From Siphonodentalium dalli (lineage: Eukaryota > Mollusca > Scaphopoda > Gadilida > Siphonodentaliidae): 64,000 nt of DNA. Numbering within the stretch: position 1 is the stretch's first letter; each line of letters opens with the position of its first letter. A model generated the notes under the pieces. That model ran no database searches, had not been told where the DNA came from, and worked only from the letters and a program-made list of their open reading frames with translations. Both the position numbers and the translations under genes were made by a program. Below are positions 25,743 to 36,059 of the stretch, one piece after another. The DNA is taken from positions 57,060,025 through 57,124,024 of the forward strand of contig CP136068.1 of NCBI GenBank assembly GCA_032622095.1, read 5' to 3'.

Positions 25743-26147
25743 GGACCAAGTTAAATATGTTAACTACTTTTATATTTACAGAACGAGATAGAATAGTGTC
25801 GATATATATGTCCGATATGGATGGAGTCGCTCCACTTCAAGACATAGACGGGATAGATGTCGAGGGAATATTCCTTGATCAAACCATTCCGTTTGAGGAT
25901 GAAGTTGTTATGACATCAACACCAAAGTCGTCAAAAAAGTCAACCTCTTGAGTCTGAGCCTGAGCTTGAGAGTGCGTTAACATGCGGATATGTGAGAAAT
26001 CATTCAAATCGGCGATTCGATTAAATCGACACACGAAAAAACATTCGGGGAAAATGATGGCATGCGAGCATATCTATATCGGACATATCGGCACTATTCG
26101 ATCTCGTTCTGTAAATATAAAAGTAGTTAACATATTTAACTTGGTCA
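25743..26147 (+). repeat. Palindromic insert carrying a zinc-finger gene fragment
   Basis: GACCAAGTTAAATATGTTAA... GAACGAGATAGAATAGTG (about 25743-25835) is repeated in inverted form at about 26070-26147. The loop of about 230 bp is coding-like. It sits where the right arm of the 11.4 kb element, compared with the left arm, is interrupted at GACCA. Confidence 0.65.
25799..26065 (+). pseudogene. C2H2 zinc-finger protein fragment with two frameshifts
   Basis: An acidic segment MSDMDGVAPLQDIDGIDVEG and a Ser/Lys tail end at a stop near 25950. Shifted by one base, the DNA reads LESEPELESALTC. Shifted back, it reads RICEKSFKSAIRLNRHTKKH, a classic C-x2-C-x12-H-x3-H finger followed by the linker-like SGK. 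Two compensating indels (near 25947 and 25985) are therefore needed to read one protein. An AG acceptor-like TATTTACAG precedes it at about 25782-25791. It is best read as a captured gene fragment; the parent gene is unknown. Confidence 0.5.
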
Positions 26148-26856
26148 CATATATAGGGGTTATTGACAAAGCGTACACGTGTTGTACATGTATATATATA
26201 TATGTATATACCACATAGCTATATAACTACTACATTTCCATAGCTGAATAATCCTATGATACTTGATTTGCATCTTACGGCATATATATCAACAACAATA
26301 GTGATATATGTACCACATAGCTGCACAGACCTATTTTCGAACATCACATTTGAATACATTCGTATCTTGTGTTCCGCATTGGCACTTCCTCGTCACCCGC
26401 GTTGTCAAATCGTTGCACCACCTTCACGTTATGCTCAATAAAATGCTTATTTGTGGGACATTTGCACTGAAATTTTGTGGAAATGCTTGGGAGATGTTTG
26501 GCATCGAATCGGCTCAATCACACCCACCGATAAGTGTATATTTTTGAAAAAATGATGGATCTTTTGTCAACAATGCCGGTATTTTGGCCAAGGGTATCCA
26601 GTTGGTGGCACCACTACAGCAGCGTGTATCGTTTGCTCAGACATTTAACCACTGCCAGCACCCTTCACAATAACCAGTTCACTGGGATAAATCAATGATA
26701 GGTGATACGTACCCTTCCATTGTCCTAAGAAACGGACTTTGGCGGCGAAAACTCAATTTTACCGCCACGGAAAACACAAATTTTACTTGTTGCCGCGTTG
26801 GCCATCCTTGTTTTCCGGGGATATCCTCGTTTTCCCGGGATCGGTTCCTCCGTGTG
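26145..26856 (-). repeat. Right terminal inverted repeat of the 11.4 kb element
   Basis: Reverse complement of the left arm. The inner boundary is disturbed by the palindrome at 25743-26147. A stretch similar to what follows the left arm's G run lies beyond that palindrome (C run at about 25731-25741), so the arm was probably longer before the insertion. Confidence 0.8.
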
Positions 26857-28508
26857 GGCATAGGCCTATTAATTTGCACGTGCAACGTGACCTTGAAATC
26901 GGGTCATTTCAAGGTCAAACGCCCGAATATCACAGGATTTCGTTGAAACTTATTGACTAGGGATACTTTCGTATGGGGAGTCTCATAAGCCTATTCGTTT
27001 GCCCGTGCGACGTGACCATGACCTTGAAATCGGGTCAATTCAAGGTCAAATCGCGAATTTTGATGGGATTTCGACGAAATTTGATACATGGGGTTACTTT
27101 TGTCCAATGAGTGTTTTGGACGGGTAGAGTCGTCACCCCGACCTGACCTTGACCTTCAAAATTATCAATTCAAGGTTAAATCGGGTAAAACCGGATGGAT
27201 TTCGACGGGCACGTTTGTCGGGTACTTTTGTCCGGGCAGTGTTTTGGACTGGTCAAATCGTGACACCACTTGACATTGACCTTCAAAATGGACAATTCAA
27301 GGTCAAAGCCCGGACGAAGTCGGGTCACCTTCTAGTCTATTATATATTTTGGAAGATCTGTGTCTGTCTGTAATCGATGGACTCGAAAACGTCCGAGCCG
27401 ATTTTGATGAAACTTGGTATGTGGGGGATTTTTCGGCCGGGGAGTGACATGGGCCTATTAATTTGCCCGTGTGACATGACCTTGACATCGGGTAATTTCA
27501 AGGTCAAATGCCCGAATATCACAGGATTTCGATGAAACTTGGTATGTGGTGGTACTTTCGTAGGGGGAGTCTCATAAGCATATTCATTTGCCCGTGCGAC
27601 GTGACCTTGACCTTGAAATCGGGTCAATTCAAGGTCAAATCGCCAATTTTGATGGGATTTCGACAAAATTTTATACATAGGGTTACTTTTGTCCAGTGTT
27701 TTGGACGGGTTAAATCGTGACCCCGACCTGACCTTCAAAATGATCAATTCAAGGTCAAATCGGGTAAAACCGGATGGATTTCGACGGGCACGTTTGTCGG
27801 GTACTTTTGTCCTGGCAGTGTTTTGGACTGCTCAAATCGTGACCCCACCTGACCTTGGCCTTCAAAATGGACAATTCAAGGTCAAAGCCCGGACGAAGTC
27901 GGGTCACCTTCTCAAAATATATAGTAGACTAGCAGGTTAGCCCGCCACTGGCGGCAATCGTCTGAAACATGACAATTTTTAATATTTGTAATTAATTTTT
28001 TTAATTAATTATTTTATTTAATTTTTTGTTTTTAAATGTGTTAATTGTGCCTTTAATTTTTCAATTTTACCCGATTTTATTTGTTTTTCAATTTGAACCG
28101 ATTTGACCTTGAATTGATCATTTTCAAGGTCAAGGTCAGGTCGGGGTCACAATTTAACCCGTCCATGACACTTCCCGTAGGTAGCAAGTTTGAGCTCAAT
28201 CGGTTAGTCTATAAAGGACACACACATATATATCATTTGTGGGTACCCGTTTCAAGGTGAAGATCACCTCGGGCGGAAAAACTGAGCCGATGAACATGTT
28301 CCCCGTTCCTAGGAAGCGAATCACACAGAAGCGAGTTCCAGATAACGTAAACAAAACCGTATGCGAAAGCTGAAGGGAATAAAGAGCAGACACTGCAGAT
28401 AGGAACGCTCTTTAACGATCAACGCTATTAAACCCGAAGTGCCGTTTTTTGTGACTGAGCGTGGAGAACGGGTGCTCTGAGCTTCTCCAAAACGCCGCGA
28501 CGACTATT
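26857..28508 (+). repeat. R1 repeat, middle fragment, with many TCAAGGTCA motifs
   Basis: Continues the unit broken at 15463. A second unit starts at CTAGTCTATTATATATTTTG (27333) and ends GAAGTCGGGTCACCTTCTCA near 27913. CAGGTTAGCCCGCCACTGG then opens an AT-rich part leading to GACACTTCCCGTAG, CACCTCGGGCGGAAAAACT and GTGCTCTGAGCTTCTCCAAA. I count about 16 exact TCAAGGTCA sites on either strand between 26888 and 28140. Interrupted at 28508. Confidence 0.75.
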
Positions 28509-29705
28509 TAGTCCAGTGCATTTATGGTTTTACCCAGAACTAATTGCAACAGAATTTTTTTTTGCTGGAATTGGTACATATACCCTCCATAAACAACCTA
28601 CTAAAAATCGGCAAAAATCGGAAAAAGGGAAATTAGTGAATTTCGTGAAAAAAAATTGGGAAAATTTGGTCAAATCATCAATTTATGGATTTTCATGAAT
28701 GTATATAAAAAATTCAAATTTACAAGTCCTACAAATATAATGCCTATTTTGTCGGCCACATTTTCCTGAATCCAGAACTGGAAACCATTCCCAGATTCCT
28801 TAAGTATTTTTCGAGTTGTGTGCCTTCAAAAACGCGAGTTTACCTGATTTCGGAGCCTTAATTTCGCAGAATGAGCCAAATGCCGTATTATATGGTTAAT
28901 TATTTAAAAAACTAGAGCAAAATTAATGACTTTTTCACTGTTTTAGTAATTTCCTCACTAGATAAATCACAAAATATGATTAATATGTGCATCTATGAAT
29001 AAGGAGAATAAAATATTCTCAAACAAAATGTGTGTTCCATTGTATGGACATTGTCAAATTTGCCTTGACACAGAACTCGTGTGATGAAATGCCATATTTG
29101 AGGTGATGTAACTCAATAAATTAATATAGATATGCTCTGCTTTTCTCATAACATTTTGAGAATACTAGATTGAACAAATTGTGAAGGAATTTCCAAATTA
29201 CTAGAGTAGCTCATGGTGGTTTTGTATGCACTTGTATGTCCAGAGCAAAACTCTTCATGAATCCACTAATTGAAGGTACACAAACAATATTTGGTTGGTA
29301 ACACATTTCCCATTGACGGCGAAATGGGTCAAATGGCCACGCCCCTTTTTGCGCGAAGTACTACCACCCGTCGTGACTATATCTCCAGAACCGTTGGACA
29401 TAGGGGGTCGTGTGACCACTCAAAATGTGCGGAATGGCCACATTATGGGGGGCCAGTAATACATTTTCATATCCAAAAGTCAATGGTTTTTAAGATAATT
29501 GCCAAAAACCAAAAATAAATCCATTTTTGAGGGCCTGAACCCCAATTTTGGGATTCAGCACTTTTATCTCAAAGTTGAGCCCCCAATTAGAATTTTATTG
29601 ACCTATATCCATCGGTGCCACATACAGGTATCATTTCTGATATTTTCTGTACCATTATCGGATGGGATTTGACCTTCAGGGAGCTCTTGACCCTGAAAAT
29701 AAGGT
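28509..29705 (+). repeat. Left arm of the 9.6 kb foldback element
   Basis: Matches the right arm in inverse: CCCAGAACTAATTGCAACA near the tip, AAAAACGCGAGTTTACCTGA, and CACATTTCCCATTGACGGCG further in. The open frame 29270-29518 recurs in the other arm at 36258-36452 only as part of the repeat. Confidence 0.8.
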
Positions 29706-30737
29706 TTTTGGATGGAATATATTGGTCGTAGAATGAAAAACAGACATTTTCCCAATAACAAAGATGTTGAGGAAATCATCAATTACAGGGTATTTGATCA
29801 GTAACCTAAAACTCCTACAAAAAGGTTACCTGGTGATATAATTTGAATGTAGTTCATCTTTTGTTATCTAGATTTCATGGCCTTTGATGTGAGATGGTTG
29901 CCAAAATGGTTATAAATGGAATGACATATACATGTATCACATTAGCAATATACATGTAAATGAGTTCAATGTGTTATTTTCTTTAAACTTATGGGAGAAC
30001 AGGGTGTTTTTATGGTATTCTAATGTTGAATTGAATTATACTCAGCTCACAAGCAGGTTTAGTGATGTTGAGTTACTACAATTTGATCAATCAGTATGAT
30101 TCGGTAGTCGAGCAGGTTGCGTCTTTATCAGTCCCACATCAATTTTGATTGGCTGCATCACCATTTTGTATAAAGGTTCTACAATTTCCCTAACACGTAC
30201 ATTATTTTAGAACAAATAATGGCTAGTCTGGCATGATCGCCTATATTTATATCCTGATATATGTATATGTACACGTAGATGTATATTTGCCCTAAATTGT
30301 TTCTGGTTCAAATTTGGGAGTTTGTAAGAAAATAAGTCATAAGAAAGATGCAGTTGCAGTAATATTAAAATATATTGTCCTGTTCAAAACTAACAAATAC
30401 ATGTCTATTGATTACTGGTGTGATATCCAGTAATAAAGACTAAAATAATCCTTCAGATTATTTTATAAGGGCTTTAGTCCAGTTATAATAAATCCACACA
30501 TTAAAAATATAGGGCTTCCATACATACAGAATATTTTCCAACTTGACAATCGTTCCTTGTGTTCAACTGAGTGAGTTCATGTGCTATGCAATCCTCCCTC
30601 ATGTTTCAACTTATCAAGGAAAAATTATCACATTACCAATGACTATGATAGTCAGATGATTTTGTAGATTTTGTAGATTTGTAGATTTTGTAGATTTGTG
30701 GATCACTGTCGGATACCCGTTTAGGTTCGGACATTCC

Positions 30738-30771
30738 AAGATGGCGGCGCCCACTAAAGAAGATAAACGGT
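30738..30771 (+). promoter_or_regulatory. YY1-type site, ATG and splice donor (captured first exon?)
   Basis: CCAAGATGGCGGCGCC contains the AAGATGGCGGC consensus of YY1, which in animal promoters often overlaps the start codon. From the ATG (30741) the codons read MAAPTKEDK, and after CG a GTAAGT donor starts at 30770. The same 29-nt exon and donor occur inverted in the right arm (34150-34122). The look of a housekeeping-gene first exon is clear; its origin is unknown. Confidence 0.5.
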
Positions 30772-32822
30772 AAGTGTATATATTGTCTGCAAGCAGCAAT
30801 CAACGACATCTTTCGGTGATACACCTTGAAACAGTTATGTAGGAATTTGTATGCCCAACACATACGTAACACGCCTTTCGCATGACAGGCATGTGAATTG
30901 TTGTATTTGGCGTGTCAAGTCGTCATAATTTTTAGAAATTTTATCGAGGCGGCGAAATGTTCGCTTTTTCGTATTTTTCTGGCCCTGGGCTCATGCATCC
31001 GCAAATTTATGTATTGTTGTGGGTAGATTAGGTCACCACACATCTTCGGAATGCAAAACCGGCGATATTTTTATTGTCTAACGCCGAAAAACGACCTTTG
31101 AAAATTCCAAAATGTTCAGGTTCGGATTCGCAACATTCGCGATGATTTTGTTCAGGTTCAGACACAATTTTCGTTCAGGTTCGGACAAATTTGGTTCAGG
31201 TTCGGACAATTTTAGTTCAGGTTCGGACGCATCAAAACCTTACCTATAAATGACAAGCCGAGGTGCAGTCGCGATCTTATTGTGCGTGTTATTAACGAAC
31301 ATGCATTGTTAATTTGTTATATCTAAATATGTCAGCTGAAATTTCCAAATATATATAGGTGGTAAATTCTCCGAATTAATGGGATAAAAGCCACAGTTGA
31401 ATATTCTCGAGCAATGTCTACTATAAACCAGCAAATGGGAATTATTACATTTTACATATGAGCAACAGTGGTATTATTACTTATCTTCTGAAATATCGGG
31501 GATACATGGATATTTAATACCTGGTTCTCGATTTTGAACCCCGAGGCGGAGCCAATGGGTTTCAAAAAGAGACATCCGGGTATTAAATCTCCTAGTATCC
31601 CACGATGTTGGCGGAGCTAACGATTTTGTCACACATCAATAGCTACCATGTGGTGTGATTTTTATAGGTTTTAAGATAAATCCACACCAATCAGCACCAA
31701 TAAGAATAATTCAGTAGCAGACCTATCGATCCTGTTTTAGGTGACGTCAATTAAGCTCAGCGCGCTAGAACAATGTCACGATTGGTGAAACTGCTAGTTC
31801 AAGGGTAATTCATAACCACGATGTTTCACGTGCTTTTATACGCTTAATGTCAAGAGTTACGGGGACATGGTGCATGATTTAAACGTGACGTTGTTGTCAA
31901 TCAGATTGTTAGTTACAACCGGGTGTGGGGACAAGCGTTGTTTGTTATATGTTTCCCTATGAAATAGCTGTAAATTTAAATGACGTACGATGCGCTCTCT
32001 TTCGTCAGGACCTTGGCATGGATAATAATTTTCAAACGTTATCTCACTGTAGATACTTCTGTTTAAAAAAGGGTACACAATTATTGACGCGTGTATTATC
32101 AATGGAATTCCGCGGAAGACTGAAAATAGTTTACTACTGCGATAAGTTCTAAAGAAAAACAAATGATTCCGTTTTATTACGTATTCAGTTATTTGTTAAT
32201 TGGGTTTCTGGGTTTCTGTGTGTAATAATTAACCATTGGGTAGGCACTATTCTCTTAAGCGCGTGAAGGAAATTTTCCACCAAAATTTAGAGATGCTTAA
32301 TTTGCCAACGGAACAGCTGATATTGTTTGCATAAGTTTCACTACTTCGGCGTCTAAATTCTTGTTTCGATAAACAAATACTTGTAGTTTTGCAGAATTGC
32401 TTACCATAAGCATAACATAAAGAGAACACATATGGTTTCTCGAATAATATATTCCTGAAATATCGCCGCTCGTGAAGATTCGCATATTGCAGGTATTATT
32501 CGGCAAACCATAGGTATTCTCTATGTTCGCATAGTGCTGAATAGAACGCAACATGTTCGGGCTCTAATTAATAGTCCTGCATATTAGTCGTGTGACAAAT
32601 GGTTAACTTGTAACTGGATTCAACATTTAGAAATGAGGCTTATATTGAAAAGAATGTTTCGTGTGAATACCCAAACATGGTATATATTGTCTATCAGCAA
32701 GTATTTATGGGCAAATTGTGGGAACAGCTATATAATCACATTCATCGTATAAGCAGTCTAACACAATAGAGTTACTGTTCGTGGCTCGTTTCTGCGCTTT
32801 ATGTCTGGGAATATATTGTTAA

Positions 32823-33302
32823 AGGTACTCAATCCGACCAGAGGGTCCCCATCTCAACAGATTCCAACAACAACAATCCGATCAGAGGGTACTATATTAC
32901 TATTTCTTTGGCTTTGGTGGTAAAAAATATTTGATTCGAGTCGAGGAACCCATCAAACAAAGCTCAGAGTTATTAGATTTGGATTTTTGAAAATTCTTAT
33001 GTTCTCGAGATGAGTACTAATAATTGCCGTCAATTTCGTTTCCTGCTCGAGATTTGTACACCAAAACTCTATTCACACAGACAAGGATGGATAACTCTAA
33101 AATCAAGTGGTAATAATAACGCAATTTTGACTGAGATCTGGGCCAGAAAGTATTCCCGATAATGAAAAATAATAGATTTCTAAAATCGATATCTAACAAA
33201 TCTGAGCTTTGATGGGTGACTTTCTCGACTCGAATCAAATATTTTTGACCCCCGAAGCCATTAAAATAGTAATTGAGAGGAGTTTTATCGGATTGAGTAC
33301 CT
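32823..33302. mobile_element. TTAA MITE, copy 2
   Basis: 480 bp with ends AGGTACTCAATCC and GGATTGAGTACCT, flanked by TTAA at 32819-32822 and 33303-33306. The interior matches 19403-19879 in reverse orientation, including the CCACTTGATTTTAGAGTTAT segment read on the other strand. Confidence 0.9.
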
Positions 33303-33330
33303 TTAATAGAGACTGGGGGTAAATACATCA

Positions 33331-33419
33331 TTACACGGCTTGTTGCAGGGGATTGCCTCGGGGGATACGAGCCTCTACCGGGGCATACCACACAGTAACC
33401 CCCTCAAAAAGCCGTGTAA
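33331..33419. other. Compact hairpin-forming segment
   Basis: TTACACGGCTT (33331-33341) pairs perfectly with AAGCCGTGTAA (33409-33419). Between them GGGG/CCCC blocks could form further stems (GCAGGGGATTGCC, CCGGGGCATACC, GTAACCCCC). It is GC-rich against AT-rich flanks, directly beside the MITE. It could be a structured RNA or a small foldback; no known RNA family is recognised. Confidence 0.35.
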
Positions 33420-34119
33420 CTTATATTATGGACAGTTATCTGCTCATCTACGTGCGACGACCTTCGTGGTATCGTTTGTGGATGTGGAGGGGAATCACGT
33501 GATCGCATACATCTCACACGCATAAAATAAGAAAGTCCGCCCAAATTATTCACGAGTGAGCTAAAACCATGCCCCGTGTTTCCCATTTATCGTTTCTTTT
33601 ACGAATGGAAGATAACCAAATGCACAAAAACGCAATAAGAACGCGACTACCTCGGCGTGTCATTTTTTGCGAAGTTTTTGATTTTTCCGAACCTGAACCA
33701 AATTTGTCCGAACCTGAACGAAAATTGTGTCTGAACCTGAACAAAATCATCGCGAATGTTGCGAACCCGAACCTGAACATTTTGAAATTTTCAAAGGTCG
33801 TTTTTAGGAGTTGGACAATAAAAATATCGCCGGTTTTGCATTCCGAAGATGTGTGGTGACCAATCTACCCACAACAATACATAAATTTGCGGATGCATGA
33901 GCCCAGGGCCAGAAAAATACGAAAAAGCGAACATTTCGCCGCCTCGATAAAATTTCTAAAAATTATGACGACTTGACACGCCAAATACAACAATTCACAT
34001 GCCTGTCATGCGAAAGGCGTGTTACGTATGTGTTGGGCATACAAATTCCTACATAACTGTTTCAAGGTGTATCACCGAAAGATGTCGTTGATTGCTGCTT
34101 GCAGACAATATATACACTT

Positions 34120-34153
34120 ACCGTTTATCTTCTTTAGTGGGCGCCGCCATCTT
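34120..34153 (-). promoter_or_regulatory. Second, inverted copy of the first-exon-like segment
   Basis: Reads identically on the minus strand: AAGATGGCGGC, MAAPTKEDK and GTAAG donor. The element could thus start transcripts inward from both ends. Confidence 0.5.
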
Positions 34154-34929
34154 GGAATGTCCGAACCTAAACGGGTATCCGACAGTGTGGATGTTGTAAT
34201 GCAATATAGATCTCAATTATAGTTGCACAAATTTATTTTTCATTTCGTCCCTTTAAATTGATTTTTATTTTTTATGTATGTATATGTGCCACTCCAAAAA
34301 TGTCAGTAAAAGTACTGTAAACCGTTCGGTTTGATGTTATAGGCACAGGAGATATATATATATATATACTTTACATGTCAAATATTGTGAACTCTGCAGG
34401 TACGTGTATGTGTGTCAGTCGCCTTATGTGTGTGATGTACATGCAGTAACTACATGTATAATCTAGTGAAATTTATGGTCTGCACTCTGCAGTATTTCAA
34501 AAACATGATATGGTCATGCCTACATATACATGTATATGTAAACTGATTATAACACAATGATTGTCAGGTTATAATCTGTGTTTGAGGAAAGTTACTATGT
34601 ATTTTTCATTTGTGTTGCATTTGTCAATATTAATGGGTCCCAGGAGCCCAGATGTTACTAGTGCAGAGCCCATTTAATTTTCATGAGACTGGTGGACTTC
34701 ATGTCTATACTCCTAAATAAACATGACTCTGAGTCTTATCAGACCAAGACGGTATTGTGTAGGTTTTACTAGAATTATATTTAGAAAAGACTCAACCATT
34801 ATTTTTCCATTACCCTATATATCACAATATATTCATTTGGCAGTATTCATCCCAAGTTTAGTGGTGATACTAATAAATTTGGTATGATAGTCAGGTAGAA
34901 CAAAGCGATCTGAACAAATCAAGGATAAG

Positions 34930-35290
34930 CCACTGTGTAGTGTACATTAAAAAACATGTATATTGTGAAATATTTTAATAATGGGTGCTGGTTTTTACAA
35001 ACTGGCCATAATTGAGATGACTATTCCTGTTGTTTACCAAACATCAGCGTACACATTAAATATTTTGAAGTATATATGTTCTTGAATGTTTCATACAGAC
35101 ACTGACTTTTGCACAAATTGCTCGGATTAGCCAAACAATGCAAAAAGAAACAACTTTAGGTAAAATGATGGTACTATTTCTTAACAGAATCACCTTGACC
35201 TACAAACATCGATCATAGCAATCCAGCAGTACCCATCAGCAAAATATAAAATTAGCAGGACCACTTAACCTGGGGTGGTATTGAAAATGA
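34930..35290 (+). repeat. Dispersed ~300 bp repeat, copy 1
   Basis: TATTTTAATAATGG, GGCTATTCCTGT-like and GATTAGCCAAACA.. phrases occur in the same order and spacing at about 52090-52400, with perhaps 20-25% difference. It lies in the interior of the 9.6 kb element, so that interior contains older repeat material. Confidence 0.6.
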
Positions 35291-36059
35291 AAATATCTTT
35301 AACATGGTAAGTTATGAGGGCTATTAGCTATTATGAAGAATTATGTTAGTGAAATTATACACCCTCATCTTCTCCAACCTGAAACTATCATGGCCAATGA
35401 AAACTAATGTGGGACCGACAAATGCTCATTCTACTATTGATTGAATAGTGATGATTCCATCATTTCCTAAAACTTTTTGTGAGATGAGGTGTCCTTTTGG
35501 AAGAATTGATTACTTCTGAAATATATACTGGTATATATGGTCATCTCTCATCTGATTACAACATGTTTTTACTATGCCCAGATGCAATACCCATTTTAAG
35601 ATCGCAACATGTGGCTGCTGCATGAAGCAAACAGCTGGTCATTCCATTTAGTAAAAGTGTTTAGCATTTTTCATAGCTTGGTCACTTAAATCAGATCGTC
35701 TGTTAAATGTTGATAACAAATTTTGAAAACCTGTTTTGTTCAATCTGTACATTTCTGTTGATTAGAGCACAATTGTTACCTGATTTTTGGTAAAGCACAC
35801 CAGTTTCCAAGGCATGTTCAGTCGGGAAGAGCTCATGTTGTGTGTCGGGGTCAACACATCCTCAGCAGCAATTTCCAGCTAATCCCATTGTGTGTGGTCA
35901 ATTGTGCCATAATCAGAGAATGTGGATAGTTCTTTTTAAAAATGTCCTTGTGGTATTGTATACTTGTGGTGCATTACATGCTGAAATAGGTTTTTGGCAA
36001 TTATCTTAAAAAACATTGACTTTTGGATATGAAAATGTATTACTGACCCCCCATAATGT

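Larger units (their letters stand above)
15464..26856. mobile_element. Element with ~690 bp terminal inverted repeats and 6-bp target duplication
   Basis: Ends are CACACGGAGGAACC (15464) and GGTTCCTCCGTGTG (ending 26856). The 6-bp duplication GGCATA is at 15458-15463 and 26857-26862. The arms 15464-16141 and 26145-26856 are inverted copies over about 680 bp, with small differences such as GAAGCC/GATGCC. The empty site is visible in other R1 units (GAGTGACATGGGCCTATTA near 27435). The 11.4 kb length is inflated by a later R2 copy with its piggyBac; without these about 3.5 kb remain. No transposase of its own is seen. A 6-bp duplication with long arms recalls Polintons, but no Polinton gene is present and the ends are not AG...CT, so the class is open. 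Confidence 0.8.
30704..34187. mobile_element. 3.5 kb element with ~550 bp inverted arms carrying a first-exon-like segment
   Basis: Ends CACTGTCGGATACCCGTTTA (30704) and its inverse ending 34187, with the 5-bp duplication TGGAT at 30699-30703 and 34188-34192 (6 bp, GTGGAT, if one end is trimmed by a base). The arms are 30704-31285 and 33632-34187. Near their inner ends are several GTTCAGGTTCGGAC units; the left arm has one more than the right. The middle (31286-33631) has no recognisable gene but holds the TTAA MITE at 32823-33302. Class unknown. Confidence 0.8.

Noticed and set aside
15464-26856. Polinton (Maverick) assignment for the long-arm element
   Set aside because: Arm length and 6-bp duplication fit, but the ends are CACAC/GTGTG and no Polinton polymerase, integrase, ATPase or capsid gene is present.
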